Shown one piece after another: positions 1-9,820 of a stretch of 64,000 bases of DNA. Numbering within the stretch: the first letter of the stretch is position 1; every line of letters starts with the position of its first letter. The position numbers were made by a program, and so were the translations under genes. The notes under the pieces were generated by a model, which was not told the DNA's origin, did no database searches, and was given only the letters and a program-made list of their open reading frames with translations. Origin of the DNA: Streptomyces halstedii (GTDB lineage: Bacteria; Actinomycetota; Actinomycetes; Streptomycetales; Streptomycetaceae); the NCBI GenBank assembly GCA_000720535.1, contig JOAZ01000025.1:41040-105039 (forward strand), written 5' to 3'.

Positions 1-584
1 GTGATCGCCCGTACGACCACGATCCGGCGCGCGCCCGCGTCCAGCACCTCGTCCAGGTTGCCCGTGTCGATGCCGCCGATCGCGAACCAGGGCCGGGAGG
101 TGCCGAGCGAGGCGGCGTACCGCACCAGGCCGAGGCCCGGGGCGTGCCGGCCGGGCTTGGTGGGGGTGGGCCAGCAGGGGCCCGCGCAGAAGTAGTCGGT
201 GCCCGCCTCGACGGCGGCGGCGTCCACCTCGGACTCGGCGTGGGTGGAGCGGCCGATCAGCACCTCGTCCCCGAGGATCGCGCGGGCGGCCCGCACCGGC
301 AGGTCGCCCTGCCCGAGGTGCAGTACGCCGGAACCGGCCGCGTGGGCGACGTCGGCCCGGTCGTTGACCGCGAGCAGCGCGCCGTGGCGGGCGCAGGCGT
401 CGGCGAACACGGCGAGGTGGTCCAGCTCCTCGGCGGCCTCCATGCCCTTGTCGCGGAGCTGGACGATGTCCACGCCCGAGGAGAGCACCGCGTCGAGGAA
501 CGCGGGAAGGTCGCCCTGGCGGGTGCGGGCGTCCGTGCAGAGGTAGAGCCGGGCGTCGGCCAGCCGTGAGCGAGGCGTGGACAT
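1..584 (-). CDS. thiE: Thiamine phosphate synthase ThiE, C-terminus cut by window edge
   Basis: This enzyme joins HMP-pyrophosphate to thiazole phosphate to make thiamine phosphate in the cytoplasm. The reading frame opens at ATG 584 behind a G-rich Shine-Dalgarno and about 194 codons are present; the last roughly 15-20 residues lie outside the window. Visible ThiE motifs are VQLRDKG near residue 40, the nucleotide-loop VNDRADVA near 75, [17 protein letters not shown], a CWPTPTK phosphate loop and FAIGGI near the end. The 108 bases upstream show no THI box, in contrast to the thiO operon 2.4 kb away. Its role fits the thiazole genes in this window. Confidence 0.95.
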   Translation of the reverse strand, partial: MSTPRSRLADARLYLCTDARTRQGDLPAFLDAVLSSGVDIVQLRDKGMEAAEELDHLAVFADACARHGALLAVNDRADVAHAAGSGVLHLGQGDLPVRAARAILGDEVLIGRSTHAESEVDAAAVEAGTDYFCAGPCWPTPTKPGRHAPGLGLVRYAASLGTSRPWFAIGGIDTGNLDEVLDAGARRIVVVRAI

Positions 585-692
585 GAGGATTTCCCCCCAG
601 GGATGCGTCGGTGGGCCCGTCGGTGGCGCGGCGGTGGTGCCGGACGCACCGGCGGGCCGATGGGTCCGGGCGGCGGCGATCCGGTGACGGCG

Positions 693-723
693 GAGTGCGG
701 GCCGTGGGTCACGGCCCGCACTC
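693..723 (-). terminator. Rho-independent-like terminator after the Rv2175c-type gene
   Basis: A 14-bp perfect inverted repeat (GAGTGCGGGCCGTG, loop GGT, then its complement) lies about 18 bases beyond the stop of the gene ending at 741. It has no U-tract, as is usual in Streptomyces. Confidence 0.7.
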
Positions 724-740
724 CGGTCACGGTCGTCCGG

Positions 741-1106
741 TCAGACGGCGAGCGCCTGGGCGCGGCGCTTCACCTCCGTACCGCGATTCTCGCTCAGGGC
801 CTGCGCGGGGGTGCCGGGCAGGGTCGGGTCGGGGGTGAAGAGCCAGTCCAGCATCTCTTCGTCGTTGTAGCCGTCGTCCCTCAGGAGGGTCAGGGTCCCG
901 GAAAGGCCCTTGACCACCTTGTCGCCGTCGATGAAGGCGGCAGGCACCTGGAGCGTCCGGTTCTCACCACGTCGTACGGCGATCAGCTGGCCCTCCTTGA
1001 CCAGCTGCCGGACGCGCGTCACCTCGACATCGAGCATTTCCGCGATGTCGGGAAGGTGGAGCCAGTCGGGGACGAGAGCATCGATCTTTGCGTCAATCTC
1101 GGTCAC
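741..1106 (-). CDS. Rv2175c-family winged-helix DNA-binding protein
   Basis: This is a 121-residue protein. The segment LPDIAEMLDVEVTRVRQLVKEGQLIAVRR is a helix-turn-helix of the excisionase/MerR-like type, and the rest matches the small Rv2175c family (ending in a GTEVKRRAQALAV-like tail). I chose GTG 1106, which gives the family length; the frame stays open further upstream to 1298 but that part is low-complexity Arg-rich sequence with no ribosome site. In M. tuberculosis Rv2175c sits beside, and is phosphorylated by, the kinase PknL. Here the likely PknL counterpart lies 4.3 kb away at 5360, with the thiazole operon in between. The DNA target is unknown. Confidence 0.85.
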   Translation of the reverse strand: MTEIDAKIDALVPDWLHLPDIAEMLDVEVTRVRQLVKEGQLIAVRRGENRTLQVPAAFIDGDKVVKGLSGTLTLLRDDGYNDEEMLDWLFTPDPTLPGTPAQALSENRGTEVKRRAQALAV

Positions 1107-1197
1107 AGGGACAAGCGTGCCATCTGGGACCGACAGCCGGTAGCCGGGCCGACCGTACGGGGCGCGTCCCGTGTCCCGGCGGGGCCGCCGGCGGTCC

Positions 1198-2421
1198 CTA
1201 CAGGGCCGCCGACCGCAGGGGCACGGAGGGGTCGGCCGCCCGCGCCGGATCGATCCGCGCCCCGGCCGCGACGAGCTTGCGGCCCTGGGTGAGGTCACGC
1301 GGTCTGCCCACGGCCAGCACCGCGGTCAGGACGCCGTCACGCAGCCAGCACACGGTCCAGGCCGGGTCGTCGGGGGTGCCGCGCCACAGCAGCGTGTCGG
1401 CGGCGGTGTGGTGGCCGGCGTACTGCACGAAGCGGTCGAACTGCTCGGACCAGAAGTAGGGCACCGGGTCGTACACCGGCGCCCGTCCCGTCGTGATCGC
1501 GGCGGCGGCCGTGCTGGGGCCCTGGAGGGCGTTGTCCCAGTGGTGGACGAGCAGCCGCTCGCCGAAGCGGGCGGACGGGAAGGAGGCGCAGTCGCCGACG
1601 GCGTAGACGTCGGGCAGCGAGGTGCGCAGGGTGGCGTCGGCGGTGACCGATCCGTCCGGGCCGAGCGCGACTCCGGAGCCCTCCAGCCAGCGGGTGGCGG
1701 GCCTGGCGCCGATGCCGACGACCACGGCCCCGGCGGGGATCTCCCGGCCGTCCGCGAGGTGGACGGCGCCCGGCACGACCCGGTCGACCCGGGCGTCGGT
1801 GAGGAGCACGGCCCCGCTCCCGGCGTACCAGGCGGCCATCGGGGCGGCGACCTCGGCGGGCAGGGTGCCCGCCAGGGGGTGGTCCGCCGCCTCGACCACG
1901 GTGACCGCGCAGCCGGCGGCGCGGGCGGCGGTGGTGAACTCCGCGCCGATCCACCCGGCCCCGACGACCACGACGTCGTGGCTCCGCTCCAGGACGGGCC
2001 GCAGCCGCGCGGCGTCGTCGAGGGTGCGCAGCAGGTGGACGCCGGGCACGTCGTGCGTGCCGGGCAGGACGACGGGTTCGGCGCCGGTGGCCAGCACCAG
2101 GGCGTCGTAACCCACGGGCCCGCGATCGGTGTCCACCTCCCGCGCGTCGGCGCGCAGACCGGTCACCCGCACACCCAGGCACAGGGTGACGCGCAGTTCC
2201 TCGAAGTCGATGTCGAAGGCGGAGTCCTCGGCCGTGCCGAGCAGGACCGCCTTGGACAGCGGGGGCCGGTCGTAGGGCTGATGGGGTTCGGCGCCGATCA
2301 GGGTGACGGAACCCGCGAAGCCCTCTTCGCGCAGGGCCACGGCCGTCTGCGCCCCGGCCATGCCGGCACCGACGACCACGACGTGCTGCGGCTGCGTCGG
2401 CCGCGTCTGCTGCTCGCTCAC
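1198..2421 (-). CDS. FAD/NAD(P)-dependent ferredoxin reductase-like oxidoreductase
   Basis: The 407-residue protein has two dinucleotide-binding motifs: VVVVGAGMAGAQTA at about residue 14 (FAD) and VVVVGAGWIGAEF near 150 (NAD(P)H). It also has the family signature YDRPPLSK and the C-terminal FAD motif VYAVGDCA. This is the architecture of rubredoxin/ferredoxin reductases of the Rdr/ThcD type, which pass electrons from NAD(P)H to a small redox protein. No ferredoxin gene is adjacent, so the partner is unknown. A TAGGGT box at 2428-2433 sits 6 bases before GTG 2421, suggesting a leaderless transcript; it overlaps the stop codon of the upstream gene. Confidence 0.9.
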   Translation of the reverse strand: MSEQQTRPTQPQHVVVVGAGMAGAQTAVALREEGFAGSVTLIGAEPHQPYDRPPLSKAVLLGTAEDSAFDIDFEELRVTLCLGVRVTGLRADAREVDTDRGPVGYDALVLATGAEPVVLPGTHDVPGVHLLRTLDDAARLRPVLERSHDVVVVGAGWIGAEFTTAARAAGCAVTVVEAADHPLAGTLPAEVAAPMAAWYAGSGAVLLTDARVDRVVPGAVHLADGREIPAGAVVVGIGARPATRWLEGSGVALGPDGSVTADATLRTSLPDVYAVGDCASFPSARFGERLLVHHWDNALQGPSTAAAAITTGRAPVYDPVPYFWSEQFDRFVQYAGHHTAADTLLWRGTPDDPAWTVCWLRDGVLTAVLAVGRPRDLTQGRKLVAAGARIDPARAADPSVPLRSAAL

Positions 2422-2430
2422 GCCTCCACC

Positions 2431-2790
2431 CTAACGAGGTGACGGCCCTCGGTCGGCGGGCTCCTCCACCACGCTCGTCCCGCTGCCCTCCCGGGACTCC
2501 CAGGTCCACCGTTCGGTCAGCCGTAGCCGTCCGTCGGGGAGCTCGGTGACGGTGGACAGGCAGTGCCCGGACGAGGTCGTCCCGTCGTGCCCGATCTGGA
2601 CGTACCTGAAGTCGAGGGTGTCGGCGTCCCGGGTGCCGACGAGGTGGCCCCGCGCGATGTCACCGCCCGTGTACTCGGCCCAGATCCGGCCCTCCCGCTC
2701 GTGGTACGTGAAGCGGGTCCGGGTGCCGACCTGGCCGGGTGACTGGTCGGCGACGGGCGTCAGGACGAGTCCGTCGAGTGAACGGGCCAC
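2431..2790 (-). CDS. Hypothetical protein, small beta-rich family often labelled N-acetylglutamate synthase
   Basis: This 119-residue protein resembles a widespread small family with the pattern TRFTYHEREGRIWAEYTGGDI followed by GHLVG and RYVQ, ending in RLTERWTWE. Database entries often call the family n-acetylglutamate synthase, but I see no acetyltransferase fold and would not assign that activity. GTG 2790 is chosen because AAGGGAG lies 9 bases upstream; the frame is open further to 2850. It is transcribed toward the FAD reductase and divergently from the thiO riboswitch, whose start is about 60 bases away. Function is unknown. Confidence 0.75.
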   Translation of the reverse strand: MARSLDGLVLTPVADQSPGQVGTRTRFTYHEREGRIWAEYTGGDIARGHLVGTRDADTLDFRYVQIGHDGTTSSGHCLSTVTELPDGRLRLTERWTWESREGSGTSVVEEPADRGPSPR

Positions 2791-2849
2791 GGCGGAGGGC
2801 TCCCTTACAGGCGTGGGGCGGCGGGGCTTAGGGTGGCCAAGGTAAGGCA

Positions 2850-2943
2850 CTCGCGGGAGCCCGGACGCACCGGGCTGAGAGGGAGGCTGACCGGCCTCCG
2901 ACCGTCAACAACCTGATCCGGGTCATGCCGGCGAAGGGAGGGG
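2850..2943 (+). promoter_or_regulatory. TPP riboswitch (THI element) controlling thiO-thiS-thiG
   Basis: The conserved THI-element blocks are present in order: CGGGAGCCC near 2854, the core CTGAGAG at 2875-2881, ACCG, then ACCTGATCCGGGTCATGCCG at 2911-2930 and the closing GCGAAGGGAGG at 2931-2941. The last block contains the purine-rich sequence that would serve as the thiO ribosome binding site 10-15 bases before ATG 2954. TPP binding would therefore most simply hide the Shine-Dalgarno, giving translational control. This is seen directly and matches RF00059 by eye. Confidence 0.95.
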
Positions 2944-2953
2944 CTGGACGCCC

Positions 2954-4158
2954 ATGGGTATCTCCGCGGAGGGATCCGACGTCCTGGTCGTCGGTGGCGG
3001 CCTCATCGGTCTGGTGACGGCCTGGCGGTCGGCGCAGCGGGGGCTGCGCACCACGGTGGCCGACCCGGAGCCGGGCGGCGGGGCCGCCCGGGTGGCGGCC
3101 GGGATGCTGGCCGCCGTCACCGAGCTCCATCACGGCGAGCAGATGCTGCTCGGCCTCAACGTCGCCTCCGCCGCACGCTATCCGGCGTTCGTGGCCGAGC
3201 TGGAGGAGGCGAGCGGCCAGGGGACCGGGTTCCGGGCGTGCGGCACCCTGTCGGTCGCGCTGGACACCGACGACCGGGCCCATCTGCGGGAGCTGCACGC
3301 GTTGCAGCGGCGGTCGGGGCTGGCGTCGGAATGGCTGAGCGGGCGGGAGTGCCGCCGTCTTGAACCGATGCTCGCCCCGGGGGTGCGCGGGGGGCTGCGG
3401 GTCGACGGTGACCACCAGGTCGATCCCCGGCGGCTGACCGCGGCCCTGGTCACGGCGTGCGAGCGGGCCGGGGTCGTCTTCCGGCGCGGCTGGGCGGAGC
3501 GGCTGTCCGTCACCGGCGACCGGGCGGCGGGCGTGGTCCTGGCGGACGGCGCCCGGCTGGACGCGGACCAGGTCGTCCTCGCCGGGGGCAGTCTCAGCGG
3601 CCGGCTCGCGGGTCTGCCCGAGGAGGTGCTGCCGCCGGTCCGGCCGGTCAAGGGGCAGGTGCTCCGGCTGAGGGTCCCGCCGGTGTACGCCCCCTTCCTC
3701 AGCCGGACCGTACGGGCCGTGGTGCGCGGCAGTCACGTCTACCTCGTCCCGCGCGCCGACGGTGAGCTGGTCGTGGGCGCGACCAGTGAGGAGATGGGCT
3801 GGGACGTCACGGTCACCGCGGGCGGGGTCTACGAGCTGCTGCGCGACGCCCATGAGCTGGTGCCCGGCATCACCGAGCTGCCGCTGACCGAGACCCGGGC
3901 GGGCCTGCGCCCCGCCACGCCGGACAACGCCCCGCTGCTGGGCCCGACGGCCCTGCCGGGGCTGCACCTCGCGACGGGCCACCACCGCAACGGGGTGCTG
4001 CTCACCCCGGTCACCGGCGAGGTGATGGCCACACTGCTGACGACGGGCGAAGTCCCGGAGCTGGCGCAGCCGTTCACGCCGGGCCGGTTCGCCACCGAGG
4101 GCTCCCGTGAGCCCGTCCGGGCGTCCGTACACCCATCCGCGCACCAGGAGCAGCCCGC

Positions 4159-4162
<4 letters not shown>
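2954..4162 (+). CDS. thiO: Glycine oxidase ThiO
   Basis: ThiO is an FAD enzyme that oxidises glycine to the dehydroglycine imine used to build the thiazole ring. The 402-residue protein begins with the Rossmann motif VLVVGGGLIGLVTAW, followed by AARVAAGMLA, the DAO-family mid-segment GGLRVDGDHQVDPRRL, PVKGQVLRL, and a C-terminal LRPATPDNAPLLGP with HHRNGVLLTP. ATG 2954 follows the TPP riboswitch. Its stop codon overlaps the thiS start (ATGA at 4159), so the operon is translationally coupled. The use of ThiO rather than ThiH indicates an aerobic thiazole route. Confidence 0.96.
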
Positions 4163-5234
<1,072 letters not shown>

Positions 5235-5359
5235 GACCGCCTCCGGGACGCCGCCCCGGTCACGGCATGCACGTGTCCCTGTCACGGCTGCGTCGCAGAA
5301 CGGCCCCGGAGCGCCACCGGGGCGTCCGGGGTGTCGGTGGCGGCTCGTAGACTCACCAC

Positions 5360-7279
5360 GTGGACACGACCCTCCAGGACCCCCTTGTCGGGCAGCTGCT
5401 CGACGGCCGGTACCGCATCGACGCACGCATCGCCGTCGGCGGTATGGCCACGGTCTACCGGGCCATGGACACGCGGCTCGACCGGGTGCTCGCCCTGAAG
5501 GTGATGCACCCGACGCTGGCGACCGACGTCGCGTTCGTCGAGCGCTTCATCCGTGAGGCCAAGTCGGTGGCCAGGCTCGCCCACCCCAACGTGGTGGGCG
5601 TCTTCGACCAGGGCGCGCAGGGCGCGTACGTGTATCTGGCGATGGAGTACGTCGCCGGGTGCACCCTGCGCGACGTGCTGCGGGAGCGCGGCGCGCTCCA
5701 GCCGCGGGCCGCCCTGGACATCCTGGAGCCGGTCCTGGCCGCCCTCGGCGCCGCCCACCGGGCGGGGTTCGTGCACCGCGACATGAAGCCGGAGAACGTC
5801 CTGATCGGCGACGACGGCCGGGTGAAGGTCGCCGACTTCGGTCTCGTACGGGCCGTGGGCACCGTGACGGACACCACCGGGTCGCTGCTGGGCACCGTGT
5901 CGTACCTCGCCCCCGAGCAGATCGAGCACGGTTCGGCCGACACCCGCTCCGACGTGTACGCCTGCGGTGTCGTGCTGTACGAGATGCTCACCGGTTCCAA
6001 GCCGCACGCCGGGGACACCGCCGCCCAGGTCATCTACCAGCACCTCAACGAGGACGTCCCCGCCCCGTCCGGCGCCGTGCCGGGCCTGGCGGCCGGGCTG
6101 GACGCGCTGGTGGCCGAGGCCACCGCCCGGGACCCGGAGCTGCGGCCCTCCGACGCGGTGGCGCTGCTCGCCCGCTCCCGTGAGGCGCGGGCGGCCCTCA
6201 CCGAGGAGCAGTTGGACGCGATGCCTCCGCAGGCCCTCGCCGGCACCCACGACGCCGCCGAGGACCGTACGAGTGTGATCCCCCGGGTGATACCGGAGGG
6301 CCAGGGCACGGCCCACCACACCAGCCGGCTGGAGATGCCCCCGGACGGGCCTCCGGCCCGTCCGCGCCGGGGCGGACGGTTCGCCCTCGACCGCCGCCGG
6401 GGGATGTTCGCCGCGCTCCTCGCCCTGCTGCTGGTGCTGGGAGTGGGCTCGGGTGTCTGGTACATCAACTCCGGGCAGTTCACCCAGGTGCCCTCCCTGC
6501 TGGGCCAGACCCAGAAGGCGGCGCAGGAGCGGCTCTCCGACGCCGGTCTGGGCCTGAAGGGTGTCGAGCGCGCCTACAGCGACACCGTCGAGCGCGGGAC
6601 GGTGATCAGCAGCGACCCCGCGTCGGGCGAGCGGATCCGGGGCAACGGCTCGGTGAGGCTGGTGATCTCGCGCGGTCCGGAGGTCCTGAAGGTGCCCGAC
6701 GTCGAGGGGCTCTCGCTGCCCGACGCCCGGCGGCAGCTCAAGGAGGCGGGCTTCGAACAGGGGATGGTGACCCGGGAGTTCAGCGAGGAGGTCGCGCGGG
6801 GCGAGGTCGTCCGCACGGATCCCCCCGTCGGCACCGAGCGGCACGCCGGGTCGGGGGTCGCCCTGGTCGTCAGCGAGGGCGCCCCGGTCGACGTCCCCGA
6901 CGTCACGGGCCTCGACGTCGAGGACGCCACGGCGGAGCTGGCGGAGGCCGGACTGAAGGCGAAGGTCCTCCCCGACCGGATCGAGGCGCCCGAGGCCGCG
7001 GGCGAGGTCGCGAAGCAGACACCGGGCAGCGGGGCCGAGGCCGCCAAGGGCGACACGGTCGAGCTGACGGTCTCCAAGGGGCCGCGCATGATCGAGGTCC
7101 CCGACGTGACCGGCGGCGACGTGGACGAGGCCCGGGACACCCTGGAGGCGGCGGGCTTCGAGGTCAAGGTCGACCGTCCGCTGCTCTCCTTCAGCGACAA
7201 GGTCGCGAGCCAGTCCGTCAAGGGCGGCGAGAAGGCCGCCGAAGGCTCCACCATCACGATCAGGACCAGGGCGTTCTAG
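5360..7279 (+). CDS. PASTA-domain Ser/Thr protein kinase (PknL-like)
   Basis: This membrane kinase has 639 residues. Residues 15-270 form a complete protein kinase domain: glycine loop IAVGGMATVYRA, catalytic Lys in LALKVM, HRDMKPEN catalytic loop, DFG as VADFGLV, TGSLLGTVSYLAPEQ activation segment. A basic juxtamembrane region is followed by one membrane helix near 348-370. Four extracellular PASTA repeats follow (starting near 373, 445, 513, 579; each with a PDV or PSL-type opening), which bind peptidoglycan fragments in this family. Its place near the Rv2175c homologue suggests PknL; PASTA repeats occur in corynebacterial PknL but not in the M. tuberculosis protein. GTG 5360 lies 6 bases after TAGACT (5348-5353), so it is probably leaderless. 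Confidence 0.94.
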   Translation: MDTTLQDPLVGQLLDGRYRIDARIAVGGMATVYRAMDTRLDRVLALKVMHPTLATDVAFVERFIREAKSVARLAHPNVVGVFDQGAQGAYVYLAMEYVAGCTLRDVLRERGALQPRAALDILEPVLAALGAAHRAGFVHRDMKPENVLIGDDGRVKVADFGLVRAVGTVTDTTGSLLGTVSYLAPEQIEHGSADTRSDVYACGVVLYEMLTGSKPHAGDTAAQVIYQHLNEDVPAPSGAVPGLAAGLDALVAEATARDPELRPSDAVALLARSREARAALTEEQLDAMPPQALAGTHDAAEDRTSVIPRVIPEGQGTAHHTSRLEMPPDGPPARPRRGGRFALDRRRGMFAALLALLLVLGVGSGVWYINSGQFTQVPSLLGQTQKAAQERLSDAGLGLKGVERAYSDTVERGTVISSDPASGERIRGNGSVRLVISRGPEVLKVPDVEGLSLPDARRQLKEAGFEQGMVTREFSEEVARGEVVRTDPPVGTERHAGSGVALVVSEGAPVDVPDVTGLDVEDATAELAEAGLKAKVLPDRIEAPEAAGEVAKQTPGSGAEAAKGDTVELTVSKGPRMIEVPDVTGGDVDEARDTLEAAGFEVKVDRPLLSFSDKVASQSVKGGEKAAEGSTITIRTRAF

Positions 7280-8166
7280 TGCCGACCACATCCCCCGCCG
7301 CCACCCGCAACCCCGTCGGCGGCCATGTGCCGGTGGCCGGCGGCCTCGCCAGGACCGGCCTCGGCTACGCGCGGGAGCTGGCGGCCGAGGCCGTGCAGGT
7401 CTTCGTGGCCAACCCGCGCGGCTGGGCCACACCGCCCGGCAACCCGGCCCAGGACGAGCTGTTCCGGTCCCGGTGCCACCAGGAGTCGATACCGGCGTAC
7501 GTCCACGCCCCGTATCTGATCAACTTCGGCTCGCACACCGAGGCGACGGTGGACAGCTCCGTGCGGTCGCTGCGCCACTCGCTGCGCCGGGCCCGGGAGA
7601 TCGGCGCCCTCGGTGTGGTGGTCCACACCGGCTCGGCCACCGGCGGGCGCCCGCGCGAGGTGGCGCTGGCCCAGGTGCGCGAGCGCCTCAGGCCGCTGCT
7701 GGACGAGCTGACCCACGACGACGACCCGTTCCTGCTGCTGGAGTCGACCGCCGGGCAGGGGTCCTCGCTCTGCTCCCGGACCTGGGACTTCGGCCCGTAC
7801 TTCGAGGCCCTGGACTTCCATCCCAAGCTCGGCGTCTGCCTGGACACCTGCCACGTCTACGCGGCGGGCCACGACCTGGCGGGCCCCGCCGGGATGCGGC
7901 AGACCCTGGACCTGCTGGTGGACACCGTGGGCGAGGGCCGGCTGAAGCTGATCCACGCCAACGACTCGAAGGACGTGGTGGGCGCGCACAAGGACCGCCA
8001 CGCGAACATCGGGGCGGGCCACATCGGGGCCGGGCCGTTCCGCGAACTGTTCTCGCACCCCGCGACCGACGGCGTACCGCTGGTCATCGAGACGCCCGGC
8101 GGCAAGGAGGGGCACGCGGCGGACGTGGCCCGGCTGAAGGGCCTCCGGGACTCCCCCGCCGTCTGA
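7279..8166 (+). CDS. nfo: Deoxyribonuclease IV (AP endonuclease, Nfo family)
   Basis: Endonuclease IV cuts the backbone 5' of abasic sites in base excision repair using a trinuclear zinc site. The 295-residue protein retains the zinc ligands in VHAPYLINF, VVHTGSA, LLLESTAG, VCLDTCHVYAAGHDL, IHANDSKD with the HKDRHANIGAGHIG segment, and VIETPGG near the end. It is near the usual family length. GTG 7279 overlaps the kinase stop codon TAG by one base, so the two genes are very likely co-translated, an odd functional pairing with the PASTA kinase. Confidence 0.94.
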   Translation: MPTTSPAATRNPVGGHVPVAGGLARTGLGYARELAAEAVQVFVANPRGWATPPGNPAQDELFRSRCHQESIPAYVHAPYLINFGSHTEATVDSSVRSLRHSLRRAREIGALGVVVHTGSATGGRPREVALAQVRERLRPLLDELTHDDDPFLLLESTAGQGSSLCSRTWDFGPYFEALDFHPKLGVCLDTCHVYAAGHDLAGPAGMRQTLDLLVDTVGEGRLKLIHANDSKDVVGAHKDRHANIGAGHIGAGPFRELFSHPATDGVPLVIETPGGKEGHAADVARLKGLRDSPAV

Positions 8167-8252
8167 CGGCCCCGCGGGCAGGTGGTCAGCCGCGGCGGAG
8201 CGGCACGCCGTGGCGCACGGCCACCACCCCGGGCCGTACCGGCACGGCGGTC

Positions 8253-8885
8253 TCAGAGCTCGGGGCCGTCCCCGGGCTCCTCCTGGTAGGAATAGCGCTG
8301 CTCGCTCCAGGGGTCGCCGATGTTGTGGTAGCCGCGCTCCTCCCAGAAACCACGGCGGTCGGCGGTCATGTACTCGATGCCGCGGACCCATTTCGGGCCC
8401 TTCCAGGCGTACAGGTGGGGCACGATCAGACGCAGCGGGAATCCGTGTTCCGCGGTGAGCAGTTCGCCGTCCTTGTGGGTGGCGAAGAGGGTCCGGTCGG
8501 AAAGGAAGTCGGCCAGTCTGACATTCGAACTGAAGCCGTATTCGGCCCACACCATCACATGGCTGACCTCGGGCGCGGGCGGCGCGAGGTCCACGATCTC
8601 GCGGGCGGGCACACCACCCCATTCCGCGCCCAGCATGCTGAATTTCGTCACGCAGTGCAGGTCGGCGACCACGGTCGAGAACGGCAGCTCGGTGAATTCA
8701 CGATGGTTCCAGCAGCGTTTGTCGCCGTCCGCCGTGGCACCGAAGACGCGGAACTCCCAGCGGTCCGGTCTGAACGTGGGTACGGGGCCGTAATGCGTGA
8801 CCGGCCAGCCGCGTTGCAGCCGCTGGCCCGGCGGAAGTCCGGACTGCTCCGCTGTGCCGCGTTCCCGGCTTTCCGGCTGACCCAT
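8253..8885 (-). CDS. Sulfite oxidase-like molybdopterin oxidoreductase
   Basis: The 210-residue protein is the catalytic molybdopterin domain of the YedY/sulfite oxidase superfamily: FRVFG near the start, LPFSTVVADLHCVTKFS with the molybdenum-liganding cysteine, WGGVP, YGFSSNVRLADF, EHGFPLRLIVPHLYAWKGPKW, and YMTADRRGFWEERGYH near the C-terminus. It has no signal peptide or TAT motif, so it should be cytoplasmic, and no dimerisation domain, which separates it from true sulfite oxidase. Substrate is not evident. A GGAGG one base before ATG 8885 is too close for a good ribosome site, so the start is uncertain by a few codons. Confidence 0.9.
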   Translation of the reverse strand: MGQPESRERGTAEQSGLPPGQRLQRGWPVTHYGPVPTFRPDRWEFRVFGATADGDKRCWNHREFTELPFSTVVADLHCVTKFSMLGAEWGGVPAREIVDLAPPAPEVSHVMVWAEYGFSSNVRLADFLSDRTLFATHKDGELLTAEHGFPLRLIVPHLYAWKGPKWVRGIEYMTADRRGFWEERGYHNIGDPWSEQRYSYQEEPGDGPEL

Positions 8886-8949
8886 ACCTCCATGGTGACA
8901 GACAGGCGGGGGTGGTCATGACCACGGAGAGTCGATCCGGACAATACGG

Positions 8950-8967
8950 AGTAAGTATGCACTTACT
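8950..8967. promoter_or_regulatory. 18-bp inverted repeat upstream of bfr (candidate operator)
   Basis: AGTAAGT, ATGC, ACTTACT forms a perfect 7-bp-arm inverted repeat in the divergent region between the molybdoenzyme (start 8885) and bfr (start 9037). The flanking bases are unusually AT-rich for this genome, as expected for a promoter/operator. The binding protein is unknown. Confidence 0.5.
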
Positions 8968-9036
8968 GGACGGCCGGGAAGCGCGGTGCGAGGATGCGCG
9001 CACACGTGCCCGCCCAGGTTGGAAGGAGCCTTGACG

Positions 9037-9516
9037 ATGCAGGGCGACCCCGAGGTCATCGAGTTCCTGAACGAACAGCTGACCGCCGAATTGACCGCCA
9101 TCAACCAGTACTTCCTGCACGCGAAGATGCAGGACCACCGCGGCTGGACGAAGCTCGCCAAACACACCCGGGCCGAGTCGTTCGACGAGATGAAGCACGC
9201 GGAGATCCTCACCGACCGGATCCTGCTGCTGGACGGACTGCCCAACTACCAGCGGCTCTTCCATGTGCGCGTGGGCCAGACCGTCACGGAGATGTTCGAG
9301 GCGGACCGCCAGGTCGAGGTCGAGGCGATCGACCGGCTGCGGCGCGGCGTCGACCTGATGCGCGCCAAGAGCGACATCACGTCCGCCAACATCTTCGAAC
9401 GGATCCTGGAGGACGAGGAGCACCACATCGACTACCTCGACACCCAGCTGGAACTGATCGAGAAGCTCGGGGAGCCGCTCTACCTCGCCCAGGTCATCGA
9501 GCAGGTCGAACTCTGA
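9037..9516 (+). CDS. bfr: Bacterioferritin
   Basis: Bacterioferritin is a 24-mer iron store with a di-iron ferroxidase site and haem between subunits. All ferroxidase ligands are in canonical positions in the 159-residue protein: Glu18, Glu51, His54, Glu94, Glu127 and His130. The haem ligand Met52 is also present. ATG 9037 follows GGAAGGAG; the frame is open upstream but that start fixes the residue numbering exactly. The convergent neighbour is Bfd, its iron-release partner, with 18 bases between stop codons. Confidence 0.97.
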   Translation: MQGDPEVIEFLNEQLTAELTAINQYFLHAKMQDHRGWTKLAKHTRAESFDEMKHAEILTDRILLLDGLPNYQRLFHVRVGQTVTEMFEADRQVEVEAIDRLRRGVDLMRAKSDITSANIFERILEDEEHHIDYLDTQLELIEKLGEPLYLAQVIEQVEL

Positions 9517-9534
9517 TCCACGGCCGGGGCGGCC

Positions 9535-9771
9535 TCAGGCGGCGTCGCGGAGCCCGGTGACCGCGGTCACGGCGGGCCGGGCGCGGGGGGCGAGCTGCTC
9601 CCGGCGCGGGCTCTCACCACGGCCCAGCAGCGCCTGGATCCGGCGGACACAGCCGCCGCAGTCGGTGCCGGCCTTGCAGGCGGACGCGATCTGGCGGGGT
9701 GTGCACGCGCCGTCGGCCGCATGCTGCTCGACCTGCTGCTCGGTGATGCCGAAGCAGGAGCAGACGAACAT
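9535..9771 (-). CDS. bfd: Bacterioferritin-associated ferredoxin Bfd
   Basis: Bfd is a small [2Fe-2S] protein that reduces Fe(III) stored in bacterioferritin so it can be released. The 78 residues begin MFVCSCFGITEQQ and contain the four cluster cysteines in the order CxC ... CKAGTDCGGC. I chose ATG 9771 because GGGAGG lies 8 bases upstream and the family starts at this Met. The tail after GRGE is Arg/Ala-rich and longer than the E. coli protein (64 residues). An iron box lies about 50 bases upstream, which would switch it on under iron limitation. Confidence 0.94.
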   Translation of the reverse strand: MFVCSCFGITEQQVEQHAADGACTPRQIASACKAGTDCGGCVRRIQALLGRGESPRREQLAPRARPAVTAVTGLRDAA

Positions 9772-9820
9772 GCGGTACACCTCCCGACGGGTCGGTCGCG
9801 GCGCCGTCCCGACGTTTCGG

